Counted from the first letter of the stretch, positions 6,873 to 15,428 are shown. The stretch is DNA of 64,000 bases from JBBPZK01 sp965219175 (GCA_965219175.1 CBDCNI010000001.1:2852001-2916000); one strand, 5' to 3'. Program-made: numbers and translations. Notes: a model not told the origin generated them from the letters alone.

Positions 6873-7142
6873 CTACTCCTCGTCCACCGTGTTCCACACT
6901 TCGTCTTCGTCGTTATCCCAGAAGCCGAAGGCGGTCTCACCGGCCGCAAGCCAACCCAGAGTCTCCCTCTCAGCCCTCTTCGCTTCTTCGCCCAGAGCCT
7001 CCTCCAGCGCATCCGCATCCAGCGGTGAGATCACGGCCACAGGGCTCCCCCTCAGGGTAAGAACGATCCTCTCGCCCTTCCTGACCCGCTCGATGATCTC
7101 CCCCGTATGCTGCTTTAGCTCTCTCGCCCCAACCCGGTACAC
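6873..7142 (-). CDS. Phd/YefM-type antitoxin
   Basis: The N-terminal half reads YRVGARELKQHTGEIIERV, then GERIVLTLRGSPVAVISPLD, the Phd/YefM DNA-binding fold. The acidic C-terminal tail (DNDEDEVWNTVDEE) is the presumed toxin-binding segment. I place the start at GTG 7142, 7 bases after GGGAGG; the GTG at 7157 overlaps that site. It would neutralise the MazF-like product that follows. A Phd antitoxin with a MazF toxin is a mixed but known pairing. Confidence 0.8.
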   Translation of the reverse strand: MYRVGARELKQHTGEIIERVRKGERIVLTLRGSPVAVISPLDADALEEALGEEAKRAERETLGWLAAGETAFGFWDNDEDEVWNTVDEE

Positions 7143-7253
7143 GACGTAACCTCCCACTCTTGCTTAGCGTTCACAATTGTAACACTAAGCGCTTCATTTC
7201 ATGCGGCAAAGATCGGACGACCGTTCCGCGTTCGGATCGTTGGTGCGCGGATT

Positions 7254-8264
7254 CTATAGCCACCCGCGGCGTTTGAAGATGAAGTAGAGCGTGCCGGAGA
7301 CTAGGAGCATGAGGGCAAGTGCGTAGGGGTAGCCAAAGAACCAGTGGAGTTCGGGCATGCGGTCGAAGTTCATGCCGTAGATGCTTGCTATTACGGTTGG
7401 GGCGAAGAGGATGGCGGCCCAGGAGGAGATCTTCTTTACTTCTTCGCTCTGGGCGATGCTGGTCTCGGTCATGGTCTTGACTTCTTCGTTCTGGGCGAGG
7501 CTGACGAGGGTGAGGTTAACGCTCAGGATGCTCTGGAGTAGCTCGCGGAAACCGTCTATCTGCTCGATGACGCGCAGGACGTGGTCCTGTACGTCGCGCA
7601 TGTACCGCTGCAACTCGTGGTCTCCCCTGGGTTCCTCCTCCGCGACGAGCGTCCCGAGGATGTCCGCCAGCGGCCTCGTCGCCCTTTGAAATTCGATCAC
7701 CTCGCGAGAGAGCTGGTAGATGCGGCGTGAAACTCCAGCGTTTCCTCCGAAGACCTGTGTCTCTATCTCGTCTATGTCGTTCTCAAGACCGACGACCACC
7801 GGCCCGTAGCCATCCACCACCCGGTCCATGATCCCATACAGGATCGCCTTCGGCCCGAGGCGCAGCAACTCCGGCTCGTCTTCCAAACGGGTGCGGACCT
7901 CGCCCAGGCTTGGCGCCTCGCCGTGGCGCACCGTCACTACGAAGTCGTCCCCGACGAACGCGTGTACTTCCCCGAAATCTACCGTCTCCGACTCGTCTAT
8001 GTAACGAGCCGCCTTCAACACGACGAAGAGCGTCTCCCCGTAACGCTCCAGCTTCGGACGCTGGTGCGCCTTTATGGCGTCCTCGACTGCCAGAGGATGT
8101 AAGTCGAACTCTCCGGCGACGGAGTCGAACTCCTCCTCGGTGGGGTCGAAGAGCCCGATCCAGGCAACCCCGCGCCGCTCCCGGCGGACCTCCTGAGTAT
8201 CCCGTAAAGACTCCGGCTCGACGACCCTGTGGCCGTCCACGTATATGGCATTGGCTACGATCAT
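7254..8264 (-). CDS. corA: CorA-family divalent cation (Mg/Co) transporter, copy 1
   Basis: The C-terminus has the family signature YGMNF between two membrane helices, then FFGYPYALALMLLVSGTLYF and the basic end KRRGWL. A long soluble alpha/beta domain precedes it, as in CorA, a pentameric Mg2+ channel. I place the start at ATG 8264 (MIVANAIYVDG), matching the N-terminus of copy 2 (MILDSAIYVDG). A TATAAT hexamer ends exactly 6 bases before this ATG, which indicates a leaderless mRNA. A second paralogue is at 16651-17619. Confidence 0.92.
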   Translation of the reverse strand: MIVANAIYVDGHRVVEPESLRDTQEVRRERRGVAWIGLFDPTEEEFDSVAGEFDLHPLAVEDAIKAHQRPKLERYGETLFVVLKAARYIDESETVDFGEVHAFVGDDFVVTVRHGEAPSLGEVRTRLEDEPELLRLGPKAILYGIMDRVVDGYGPVVVGLENDIDEIETQVFGGNAGVSRRIYQLSREVIEFQRATRPLADILGTLVAEEEPRGDHELQRYMRDVQDHVLRVIEQIDGFRELLQSILSVNLTLVSLAQNEEVKTMTETSIAQSEEVKKISSWAAILFAPTVIASIYGMNFDRMPELHWFFGYPYALALMLLVSGTLYFIFKRRGWL

Positions 8265-8270
8265 GCCGAC

Positions 8271-8276
8271 ATTATA
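8271..8276 (-). promoter_or_regulatory. TATAAT -10 element of leaderless corA copy 1
   Basis: Reading the minus strand, TATAAT is followed by six bases (GTCGGC) and then the ATG of corA. Transcription would start at or next to the A of ATG. No Shine-Dalgarno site is present. The -35 region is poor. The same arrangement precedes the second corA. Confidence 0.65.
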
Positions 8277-8344
8277 CGCCCGCGTGCACCCGTCCCGTAG
8301 ACGCGAATACATCCCTCACCACCCGGACCTTTACACTTACCGGG

Positions 8345-8503
8345 ATGAAGAGTTCCAATAAGAAGAACCTGCCAGAGAAGACCTGCCCAGCCTGCGGGCG
8401 TCCGTTCGAATGGCGCAAGAAGTGGAGCCGGGATTGGGAATCGGTCGTGTATTGCAGCAAACGGTGCCGCTCGGAAGCCAAAAGGCAGCGCGGCAGCGGT
8501 TAG
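8345..8503 (+). CDS. DUF2256 small zinc-finger-like protein
   Basis: This 52-residue protein contains KTCPACGRPFEWRKKWSRDW, then VVYCSKRCRSEAKRQ. That is the DUF2256 pattern, with paired Cys (CPAC, CSKRC) likely binding zinc. There is no Shine-Dalgarno site; TACACT seven bases before the ATG may be a -10 box of a leaderless transcript. The stop overlaps the stop of the convergent patatin gene by 4 bases. The family's function is unknown. Confidence 0.85.
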   Translation: MKSSNKKNLPEKTCPACGRPFEWRKKWSRDWESVVYCSKRCRSEAKRQRGSG

Positions 8504-9558
8504 CCGGGCAACGTCGGTGCGTCGGGCGCCGGACCCGTTGCCGGCTGTGCGTACTGGGGGAAGCTCTTCCGGCTGCGGTCTACTCGGAACGTCTCGTCCG
8601 TGCCGGCCAGTATGGCTCTCCAGTCGATCCGTTCAGCCAGGCGCTCGCCGTATTTGCGGAGAAGGTTTACGCTTCGTACGTCGTCCAGCTCGATGTCTCG
8701 TTCGAGTTCCGTGTCTATCCGGTAGAAGGTCGTTTCGGGGAAGTGGCGCCAGACTAACTCCGTCTGCTGCTCGCCGGGTGAGTCGAGTAGCTCTCCCAGC
8801 GTCCATTGGAGCCAGGGGAGAAGCCAGGTCGGTTTCCGCTTGTACGGGAACTTGCCCGTACCCAGGGATATGATCGTAGTCTCACCAGGAGCGTAACCTT
8901 CCGAGTAGTGGAACGCCTCGACGCACGCCTGGTAGACGGGGTTGCCCGCCACGCCGATGCCGCCGTCGACCAGGGCGCCCACGGGCTCGCAACGGGCCGG
9001 TCTCTCGGCGTACCTTATCGTCCACGGCTGGAAATAGGTCGGGGCGGCGGATGAGGCGGTGACGCAGTCGGCGAGGGGCAGGCGTCCGGTGCAGCGGGAG
9101 TTCTGGGGGTTATCACGGACGAAGTACCAGGGCTTGCCGTCGGGTACGCGCTTGGCGGTTGTGAGGATATCCACCGGCGAGTCTTCCAGCATCCAGTCAC
9201 GAGCGGCTCCCAACTCCGCAGAGATCAGGTCGTGCAGTTTGTCCGTCGAGTACATCGAACCGCGGATGACCCGCTTCAGCGCGTTCAGTAGTGGATATCC
9301 GGTGAAGACTTCGCGGGTACGGTCCATATAGAACTCCAGGATGCGGGAGGCCGGGACCCCGGCGGCGAGCAGGGCGACAATTATTGCCCCGGTGGAAGTA
9401 CCGGCCACAAACGAGAACGTCTCTCGCGCCGGGCGTCCCGTCACGCTCTCCAGCTTCGCCAGGACGACGACCGGGATGATGCCCCGGATGCCGCCGCCGT
9501 CGATGGACAGCAGGTAACGTCGAGGCGCGCCTCCTCCGATTCTCTCTACGTCTTTCAC
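8500..9558 (-). CDS. Patatin-like phospholipase
   Basis: The N-terminal part carries the oxyanion-hole motif SIDGGGIRGIIPV, the nucleophile elbow GTSTG and, near residue 197, the Asp of the catalytic dyad in VDGGIG. These are the three hallmarks of the patatin/cPLA2 Ser-Asp hydrolases, which cleave acyl chains from lipids. The 352-residue length suits the bacterial CapV/FunZ-like size range, but no cyclic-nucleotide synthase (CD-NTase) lies nearby, so an anti-phage role is not supported here. It has no signal peptide. The start is GTG 9558. Confidence 0.88.
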   Translation of the reverse strand: MKDVERIGGGAPRRYLLSIDGGGIRGIIPVVVLAKLESVTGRPARETFSFVAGTSTGAIIVALLAAGVPASRILEFYMDRTREVFTGYPLLNALKRVIRGSMYSTDKLHDLISAELGAARDWMLEDSPVDILTTAKRVPDGKPWYFVRDNPQNSRCTGRLPLADCVTASSAAPTYFQPWTIRYAERPARCEPVGALVDGGIGVAGNPVYQACVEAFHYSEGYAPGETTIISLGTGKFPYKRKPTWLLPWLQWTLGELLDSPGEQQTELVWRHFPETTFYRIDTELERDIELDDVRSVNLLRKYGERLAERIDWRAILAGTDETFRVDRSRKSFPQYAQPATGPAPDAPTLPG

Positions 9559-9650
9559 GGCATAAGTATGGGGCAGTTGCGGGTCCGGCGCTTACGTGAG
9601 AAGAGGTTCCGCGCCGGTGATTTGTAGGTTGGCTTGATAGTCTTTGCGGC

Positions 9651-10265
9651 ATGGTGATCTATCTACTAGGTCTGTTCGGCGTGGCCGTGTTCGCGGTAAG
9701 CGGCGCGCTGACGGCCGGCAGGAAGAGCCTGGACCTCTTCGGCGTGATCGTTATAGCGGTGATTACGGCCGTGGGAGGCGGTACGATCCGGGACGTACTC
9801 CTGGATAACCGCCCAATTTTCTGGATCGACGACCCGACGTATTTGCTCGTGACGGTGGCCGCCGCCGTCCTTACCATCGTCTACACCCGCTTTCTGAAGC
9901 CTCCGCGCGGTTCGCTGCTGGTGGCCGACGCGTTCGGGCTCGCCCTGTTCACCATATCCGGGGCTCAGACCGCGAGCGCGGCGGGAGTGCAGAGCTTGAT
10001 CGTCGTCCTGATGGGTACGATCACGGGTGTCGCGGGAGGTATCTTGCGCGACGTGCTCTGCGCGGAAGTCCCCCTGATCCTACGGCGCGAAATCTACGCG
10101 ACAGCCGCCATCGCGGGCGCGACCGTTTACGTGACGCTGGAGAGGATCGGAGTCGGTGGTCCGTTCCTCAGCCTCTTGCCCATCGCCATCGTCTTCGCGC
10201 TCCGACTGGTCGCCATACGCCTGAACCTCCACGTACCACCGTACCAGCCGAAAGACGCCGACTGA
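9651..10265 (+). CDS. TRIC-type / UPF0126 (YadS-like) cation channel family protein
   Basis: This 204-residue membrane protein is built of two similar halves of about three helices each. The tandem motifs GGGTIRDVLLDNRPIFW and GVAGGILRDVLCAEVPLIL are the Gly-rich signature of bacterial TRIC/UPF0126 proteins. Family members form homotrimeric K+ permeable channels. Start ATG 9651; TAGTCT lies 7 bases upstream and no Shine-Dalgarno site is visible, so a leaderless transcript is possible. Confidence 0.88.
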   Translation: MVIYLLGLFGVAVFAVSGALTAGRKSLDLFGVIVIAVITAVGGGTIRDVLLDNRPIFWIDDPTYLLVTVAAAVLTIVYTRFLKPPRGSLLVADAFGLALFTISGAQTASAAGVQSLIVVLMGTITGVAGGILRDVLCAEVPLILRREIYATAAIAGATVYVTLERIGVGGPFLSLLPIAIVFALRLVAIRLNLHVPPYQPKDAD

Positions 10266-10304
10266 GCCATACCCCGCAGCTTGCGCCCAGCAGAGACCCC
10301 GCTC

Positions 10305-10802
10305 TCACTGCGAGAAGGCCGCAAGAGGACGATAGTGCTCGACCAATTCCTCGAACCGCATCCGGTTCAGGCCGGAAGGTGAGGGAACGACAACGTCGGT
10401 CACGCCCGGCACGGCGGGATGCTCCTGCAGGCCCCACCCCACCTTCGAGGTGGCCCTGAACCACTTGTAGACACCGATGCCGGTGTATGCGACGGCATGG
10501 GGCTTATAGTGTTCGAGCCGCTCGCGCAACTCGTCGGCTCCGGCCTTTATCTCTTCGCGGGTAAGCTCGTCGGCCCGGCGTGTGGGACGGGAACAGAGGT
10601 TGGTGAAGCCGATGCCGATTTCCAGCAGTTCTTCGTCCTCCTCCGGTTTGTAGAGACGGTCGGTGATGCCGGCGGCGTGCAGGACGCGCCAGAAACGGTT
10701 GCCGGGGTGGGCGTAGTGGCGGCCGGTGTGGCCGGATCTCAAGGAGGGATTGTAGCCGCAGAAGAGTAGTTCGAGGTCCGGCTTCAAGAGGTCTCGGGCC
10801 AA
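10305..10802 (-). CDS. mug: G/U mismatch-specific DNA glycosylase (Mug family)
   Basis: This 165-residue protein contains LLFCGYNPSLRSG at the N-terminal active site (the G-x-N-P motif, with Asn catalytic in Mug), HPGNRFWR, and the C-terminal intercalation loop VVPSPSGLNRM. Length and motifs fit the MUG/TDG branch of the uracil-DNA glycosylase superfamily, which removes uracil or thymine from mismatches with guanine. TTG start 10802. It lies 11 bases downstream of the CPA antiporter stop on the same strand. Confidence 0.92.
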   Translation of the reverse strand: MARDLLKPDLELLFCGYNPSLRSGHTGRHYAHPGNRFWRVLHAAGITDRLYKPEEDEELLEIGIGFTNLCSRPTRRADELTREEIKAGADELRERLEHYKPHAVAYTGIGVYKWFRATSKVGWGLQEHPAVPGVTDVVVPSPSGLNRMRFEELVEHYRPLAAFSQ

Positions 10803-10813
10803 TCAGGTCTCCG

Positions 10814-11980
10814 TCAGGACTCTGGTTTCAGGTCTATGTCTTTGAATTGCCTGGCGACTACTACGTCGGTGGAGGAGTGGAGGAGGATGGATACGGCCAC
10901 GGCGAGGGCTATTATGTGGAACATCTGGTCGGCGAGGGCAACGCCGGACTCAAGGACGAGCAGGCCGTAGACCACCGAGGCGAAGCCTTTGGGACCGAAC
11001 CAGGCGACCGCAACCCACTCCTTCCAGGCTATGCGGCTGCCTATAAAGGAGATCAGGATGGCGAGCGGGCGCACCACGAAGAGGGCCAGCAGGGCGAAGA
11101 TGTAGCCTCCCACCCCGATCTCACCGAGGAAAGCCGGCGAGATGAGTGCGCCGAAGATCAGGATGGCGGCCAGCTTGAACAGCTCAGTCAGTAGCTCCCC
11201 GAACTCGTGGAAAGCGTCCTTGAAGCGCGGGCTCACCGTCACGGTTGTTATCCCGGCGGCGAAGGCGGCCAAAAACAGGTTTGCGTGGACCGTCAGGGCG
11301 AGGGCGTACACGAGTATCCCGACGGCGAAGGCGTAGAGAGGTTCGTAGCGGGCCGAGAGGCTGAAAAGGCGGGACCGCTCAAGGCGAAGCGCGATCCAGG
11401 GTACGACCACCCCGATGGCTATCCCGAGGGCCAGCTCTCCGAGGATCTTGCCAAATTCCGCTTTTTCCTGGCCCACCAGCGCCAGCAGTATCACCACGAA
11501 CGGCAAGGCGAGGCCGTCGTTGACCCCGCTCTCCACGTTCAGCAGATGACGGAGCCTCCCCGGAACTTCTTCCCGGCCGACGATTGCCGAGGCGAAGACC
11601 GGGTCCGTGGGGCTCAAGACCGCCCCAACCAGGAACGACTCGGCCCAGGGAAGCCCCGCGACGTAGTGGCAGATCAGGGCGGTAAATACGAGCGTCAGAG
11701 GCAGGCCCAGGGCGAGCGCGCGTCCCGGCAGCCGCCAGGCGTACAAGAGGTCCCTCACCCCCACCCGCATCCCATCCGTGAACAGCACGCTAAACAGCGC
11801 AAGCTCCGCCAGACGGCTGACCATCGGGTCCCCCGGTTCCAGGTTCAGGACGCCCGTGGTGCCGGCGACGAAACCAACCAGCAAGAAGAAAACAGCCGTC
11901 GAGAGCACCGTACGCTCGGCGAGACCCGAGAATAGGACGGCTACCAGCAACGCTCCGGCAAAAACTAGGATGAGGATCAT
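10814..11980 (-). CDS. Cation:proton antiporter, CPA1 family
   Basis: This 388-residue polytopic protein has about 12 hydrophobic helices. The motif VLSPTDPVFASAIVG (Asp-Pro on the discontinuous helix) and the Asn-Asp pair in NVESGVNDGLALPF define CPA1-type Na+/H+ antiporters. It would exchange Na+ (or K+) for protons across the cytoplasmic membrane. No TrkA-N domain is fused at the C-terminus, which is short and charged. Start ATG 11980. Confidence 0.9.
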   Translation of the reverse strand: MILILVFAGALLVAVLFSGLAERTVLSTAVFFLLVGFVAGTTGVLNLEPGDPMVSRLAELALFSVLFTDGMRVGVRDLLYAWRLPGRALALGLPLTLVFTALICHYVAGLPWAESFLVGAVLSPTDPVFASAIVGREEVPGRLRHLLNVESGVNDGLALPFVVILLALVGQEKAEFGKILGELALGIAIGVVVPWIALRLERSRLFSLSARYEPLYAFAVGILVYALALTVHANLFLAAFAAGITTVTVSPRFKDAFHEFGELLTELFKLAAILIFGALISPAFLGEIGVGGYIFALLALFVVRPLAILISFIGSRIAWKEWVAVAWFGPKGFASVVYGLLVLESGVALADQMFHIIALAVAVSILLHSSTDVVVARQFKDIDLKPES

Positions 11981-12028
11981 GTGAGATAGAGTTTATATCT
12001 TGCGCTCCAGTGCTGTTTTCAGGATTTT

Positions 12029-12053
12029 GTTTCGCTTTTCAGGACACCGGGTA
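12029..12053 (+). promoter_or_regulatory. SigB-like promoter of the stress-envelope module
   Basis: GTTT (12029-12032) and GGGTA (12049-12053) are separated by 16 bases, equivalent to the GTTTNN-N14-GGGTA layout of general-stress sigma factors. It lies 38 bases before the start of the first module gene. A possible housekeeping -10 (TACAAT near 12073) is also present, so this is a candidate only. Confidence 0.45.
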
Positions 12054-12091
12054 CACCTAAAAAAACGATATTTACAATCAGAGGAGAGGTC

Positions 12092-12793
12092 TTGGAAAGA
12101 AGCGGCGGTAGTTCGGGCAGAGAAGGGAATAGTGGACAGCGGTCGAAAGAAGTCGCCCGTCAGGGGCAGCAGAAAGCTTCTGAGTACGCGGAGAAGGGAC
12201 AAGAACAGGCCAAGTCCCAGATAGCGCAGAGGAAAGGCGAGGCGGCCGGGCAGATAGAAGGCATCGCGAACGCCCTCCGCCAGACGGGAGAGCAGCTTCA
12301 CGAGCAGGATCAAGGGTCCGTGGGCCGCTACGCTGAACAGGCAGCGGACCAGGCCGAACGTTTCTCGGGCTATCTCCGGGACAGAGACGCCGACCAACTC
12401 GTGGGCGACGTGGAGGACTTCGCGCGTCAACGCCCGGCGGTATTTCTGGGAGGCGCGTTCCTACTTGGAGCCGCCGCCGCCCGGTTCCTGAAGAGCTCCG
12501 CCGGCCAGAGAGAAGAGTTCGACGTACGCGAGAGCGCCAAAGAGATAGGGTCTTCCGCGACCGGCAAGGACTTGGACAGCGAGTCTGGCAGTACCTCCGG
12601 AAACGACCGGAGCGCCAGAGAAGACCGGAGCTTTGCAGAAGACCGGACCTCGCATTCCGACGAGGAAAACCGGTTCGAGACGATCAGCTTCAGCGATGAA
12701 GACACTACGACGCGTTCCGGAGACTTCGACGCGGAGGAACCCGTTCGGAGGAGCAGAAGGAGGAGGCGAGGGTCCGGTGATTCAGCAGAATAA
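12092..12793 (+). CDS. Low-complexity stress-associated membrane-anchored protein
   Basis: This 233-residue protein is rich in Gln, Glu, Ser, Lys and Ala. The N-terminal half is a predicted long amphipathic helix of LEA/apolipoprotein style (GQQKASEYAEKGQEQAKSQ). A single hydrophobic segment follows at about residues 113-130 (PAVFLGGAFLLGAAAARF), then a disordered acidic Ser-rich region ending in RRSRRRRRG. TTG start 12092 after GAGGAG. It overlaps the holin-like gene by 17 bases and heads the module. No named family is claimed; desiccation or envelope-stress protection is a plausible inference from composition and neighbours. Confidence 0.72.
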   Translation: MERSGGSSGREGNSGQRSKEVARQGQQKASEYAEKGQEQAKSQIAQRKGEAAGQIEGIANALRQTGEQLHEQDQGSVGRYAEQAADQAERFSGYLRDRDADQLVGDVEDFARQRPAVFLGGAFLLGAAAARFLKSSAGQREEFDVRESAKEIGSSATGKDLDSESGSTSGNDRSAREDRSFAEDRTSHSDEENRFETISFSDEDTTTRSGDFDAEEPVRRSRRRRRGSGDSAE

Positions 12794-13172
12794 GGACGAG
12801 CGCGCGATAGGCGAGCTTCTGGGGGACCTGTACAGGGACGCGGAGCGCATGGTCCGCCTGGAGGTCGAGTTCGCGAAGACGGAAGTGACCCAGAAGGCGA
12901 CGCGGGTCGGCAAGAACGCCGGGTTCCTCGTTGCGGGCGCCATCGTTGCCTATACGGGAGTTTTGGCGATCCTGGCCGGTATCATCGCCTTGTTGGGTCT
13001 GCTGATACCCGTTTGGATCTCCGCCCTCATAATAGGGATTTTGGTGGCCGGCGCGGGCGCTTTCCTGGCTTGGAAGGGCCTCCAGACGTTGCGTCAAGAA
13101 TCCGTCGCCCCACAGAGAACCATTGACACGCTGAAGGAGGATCAGGAATGGATGAGAGACCAGAGCAGGTAG
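12777..13172 (+). CDS. Phage-holin-family (Holin_3_6 / DUF1469-like) membrane protein, copy 1
   Basis: This 131-residue protein has an amphipathic N-terminus (IGELLGDLYRDAERMVRLEV) and two hydrophobic helices at about 42-64 and 70-95. It ends with a charged tail containing TLKEDQEWMRDQ. This is the 'phage holin family/YqjE-like' pattern common in chromosomal stress clusters, not evidence of a prophage. GTG 12777 follows AGGAGG. It overlaps both neighbours. A close paralogue (VETLKEDREWLKDQT tail) is at 15803-16192. Confidence 0.82.
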   Translation: MIQQNKDERAIGELLGDLYRDAERMVRLEVEFAKTEVTQKATRVGKNAGFLVAGAIVAYTGVLAILAGIIALLGLLIPVWISALIIGILVAGAGAFLAWKGLQTLRQESVAPQRTIDTLKEDQEWMRDQSR

Positions 13173-14065
13173 AACGAGAAGACCGTCCGAGCGAGGAGGT
13201 CCGTCAGAGGCTCTCCCGCCAGAGGGGCGAGATAGACGCGGACCCATCGCGGGCGGATGACGAACTGGAAGAGTTGCGCCTGGAACTCGCCCAGGCACGC
13301 GTCCAGATGAGCGAGACGGTCTACGCTTTGCAGGGACGTCTCAACCCGCAGTACGTGAGGGAGCAGGCTACGTCTCAGGCGAAAGATACCGCCAGGGATG
13401 CCGGCTCCAGCATCGTGGACACCATCAGAGACAACCCGGTGCCTGCGGCCCTTACCGGGGCTGGTATCGTAGGGCTCGGGTGGCTAATAGCGAGCGGCAG
13501 AGATCAAGACTCGGGCAGCCAGGCCTCTCGCAACGAATCCTACTACGATGATTATCCGGAATACTACGAAGGGAGGCGTGAGATCTCAGGTTACTCCAGA
13601 GGTAGAGATTTCGAAAGCTACGGCTCGGAAGAAAGTGGCTCCGGCAGCAGCCGGGTCCGGGAAGCGGGCGGCGAAGCCCGCGAACGCGCGAGCCGGATGG
13701 GCGGCGAGCTACAGAGTCGGGCCGGCGAGGTCGGCGGGCAGCTTCAAGAGCGTGCCGACGACGCCAGAAACCAGGCGCGCTATCAGGCGAGGAGGGCGAA
13801 AGGTGGGTTCCAGCAGACGTTGCGGGAGAACCCCTTGATCCTAGGCGCCGTGGCGGTCGGACTCGGGGCGGCGGTCGGTTTCGCTGTGCCGGAGACCGAA
13901 AAGGAAAACCAAGTCTTGGGCGAGACCCGCGACAAACTCGCCAACCGCGCCCAGCAGGGGGCAAAAGACGCGCAGCAAAGAGTGCAGCGCGTCGCCGAAG
14001 AAGCCCGGAGCGCGGCTGAAGAAGAGGCAAGCAACCAGGACCCGAGAGGCCAGGAGGAGGAGTAA
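13148..14065 (+). CDS. DUF3618 protein, long form
   Basis: This 305-residue protein contains the DUF3618 core LAQARVQMSETVYALQGRLN, then IRDNPVPAALTGAGIVGLGWL (first membrane segment). A second hydrophobic segment appears near residue 230 (PLILGAVAVGLGAAVGFAVP). Between and after them lie long Gln/Ala/Arg-rich helical and disordered stretches, reminiscent of LEA proteins. ATG 13148 follows AAGGAGG and overlaps the holin-like gene by 25 bases. It is probably a membrane-anchored envelope or stress protein; biochemical function is unknown. Confidence 0.8.
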   Translation: MDERPEQVEREDRPSEEVRQRLSRQRGEIDADPSRADDELEELRLELAQARVQMSETVYALQGRLNPQYVREQATSQAKDTARDAGSSIVDTIRDNPVPAALTGAGIVGLGWLIASGRDQDSGSQASRNESYYDDYPEYYEGRREISGYSRGRDFESYGSEESGSGSSRVREAGGEARERASRMGGELQSRAGEVGGQLQERADDARNQARYQARRAKGGFQQTLRENPLILGAVAVGLGAAVGFAVPETEKENQVLGETRDKLANRAQQGAKDAQQRVQRVAEEARSAAEEEASNQDPRGQEEE

Positions 14066-14115
14066 GGAAGAGAACCAGCGGAACAGACAAAAACTACTAG
14101 CTAGAGGAGAAAATA

Positions 14116-14310
14116 ATGGATTTGGGTAACTTCAACCCGCAGGACATACAGCAGTACCTACAGGGCGTAAACTTCCCCGCCGAAAAGCAGGACGTTGCGT
14201 CCCAGGCCGAAGGCAACGGCGCGCCGCAAGGGATAGTGGACCAGATCAAGAACGCGGCCCAGCAGAAGTTCAACAACCCCGAAGAGGTAATGCAGGCCTT
14301 GCAAGGCTAG
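14116..14310 (+). CDS. DUF2795-like small protein
   Basis: This 64-residue protein reads DIQQYLQGVNFPAEKQDV, then ASQAEGNGAPQGIVDQIK and FNNPEEVMQALQG. It matches the DUF2795 pattern (a helical domain in which a short strand precedes 'P-A-x-K-x-x-L/V' and a C-terminal 'F-x-x-P-x-x-V-x-x-A'). Start ATG 14116 after AGAGGAG. It is the last gene before a strong stem-loop, so it probably closes the stress operon. Confidence 0.8.
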   Translation: MDLGNFNPQDIQQYLQGVNFPAEKQDVASQAEGNGAPQGIVDQIKNAAQQKFNNPEEVMQALQG

Positions 14311-14330
14311 TTAGAACCGCCGGTTCTAAC
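14310..14330. repeat. Perfect 9-bp inverted repeat
   Basis: GTTAGAACC and GGTTCTAAC are perfect complements separated by GCC. The repeat begins in the stop codon region of the DUF2795-like gene and lies directly before the larger terminator hairpin. It could extend the terminator or be a protein-binding site. Confidence 0.5.
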
Positions 14331-14333
14331 AGC

Positions 14334-14372
14334 AGTGGCGGAGTGGCGAAACTTTCCAGCCGCTCCGCCACT
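14334..14372 (+). terminator. Stem-loop terminator of the stress operon
   Basis: A 14-bp stem (AGTGGCGGAGTGGC with GCCGCTCCGCCACT, one G-U pair) has an 11-base loop and is followed by only a short TTA. It lies between the DUF2795-like gene and the BrkB gene, which has its own AT-rich promoter region near 14410. Confidence 0.65.
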
Positions 14373-14432
14373 TTACCGGAGCGGAGATGATACGGGAAGA
14401 GGACGAAAATTTTACATTGATGAGGAGTAAGA

Positions 14433-15371
14433 ATGGCATCTGAACAGGCTTCCGAACAAAGCAAGAGCAAGGGGATTTTTCAGGTCACGAAGCGTTCGAT
14501 CGGCGAGTTCTCCTCGGATGACATGCTTACTTACGCGGCGGCGCTCGCGTACCAGATCTTCTTCTCCCTCTTCCCGTTCATCATCTTTATCCTCGGGCTG
14601 CTCGGACTGCTGAACCTCCAGAGCGTCTTCGATTGGCTCATCCAGCAGGCGAACACCGTGATGCCGAAAAGCTCCGCGGGCTTGGTCAAACAGATAGTCG
14701 GGCAGGTAAAGGGAGGCTCCTCGGGTGGCGCTCTCTCTATAGGGGCGGCCATCGCTCTCTACTCGGCCTCCGGGGCGGTTCGGGGAGCCATGCACGCCAT
14801 GAACATCGCCTACGATATCCCCATCGAGGACGAGCGGCCTTTCTGGAAGAAGTTCCCGCTATCCATCCTCTATACGCTGCTCCTTACGGTCATGCTCATC
14901 GTCTCTGTCGTGCTGCTGTTCTTCGGCAGTTCGGTAGCGCAGTGGTTCTCGAAACTGGTGGGTCTGGGCTCGTGGTTCGTCACGCTCTGGAGCATAGGAC
15001 GCATCCCCCTCGCCCTCGTGCTGCTGATGATCGCGCTGGCGGTCGTCTACTATCTGTTCCCGAACCATCAGAACCAACCGTTCCGGCTCGTGTCACCAGG
15101 TGCCATAATAGCCGTGATCGTCTGGATAGTGGCCTCTCTGGCTTTCTCCTGGTACGTCTCGAACTTCGGTTCCTACAACAAGACCTACGGGAGCATAGCG
15201 TCCGTTATCGTGCTGCTGCTCTACTTCTACATCTCGTCGGCAATACTGTTGTTCGGGGCGGAAGTGAACGCGGAAACTTACCGCCAAGCCGCGCCCGAAC
15301 GGTACGAGGAAGACGAGGTCGTGGGCCGCGCGGACGAGAACTCAGCGGACAAAGAGTCGGAGGAAGGTTAG
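14433..15371 (+). CDS. YihY/BrkB-family inner-membrane protein
   Basis: This 312-residue protein has the BrkB features: N-terminal SSDDMLTYAAALAYQIFFSL, about six membrane helices, the central GAAIALYSASGAVRGAMHAMN and the C-terminal GSIASVIVLLLYFYISSAIL followed by GAEVNAE. The family was once called ribonuclease BN; that activity is not supported for it, and the role is unknown. ATG 14433 follows AGGAG. It stands between two copies of the holin-like/DUF3618 pair. Confidence 0.9.
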   Translation: MASEQASEQSKSKGIFQVTKRSIGEFSSDDMLTYAAALAYQIFFSLFPFIIFILGLLGLLNLQSVFDWLIQQANTVMPKSSAGLVKQIVGQVKGGSSGGALSIGAAIALYSASGAVRGAMHAMNIAYDIPIEDERPFWKKFPLSILYTLLLTVMLIVSVVLLFFGSSVAQWFSKLVGLGSWFVTLWSIGRIPLALVLLMIALAVVYYLFPNHQNQPFRLVSPGAIIAVIVWIVASLAFSWYVSNFGSYNKTYGSIASVIVLLLYFYISSAILLFGAEVNAETYRQAAPERYEEDEVVGRADENSADKESEEG

Positions 15372-15428
15372 CCTGGAGAGACCCCCGGCTCCGCTTGTAG
15401 AGACGTAACGGAGACTGCTGACTCTCTT

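Noticed and set aside
8500..9558. Patatin gene as part of an anti-phage CBASS-type system
   Set aside because: No cyclic-nucleotide synthase, Cap accessory gene or other defence component is adjacent.
12777..13172. Reading the holin-family genes as prophage remnants
   Set aside because: No endolysin, integrase, capsid or other phage gene is near. This family is common in chromosomal membrane-stress clusters.
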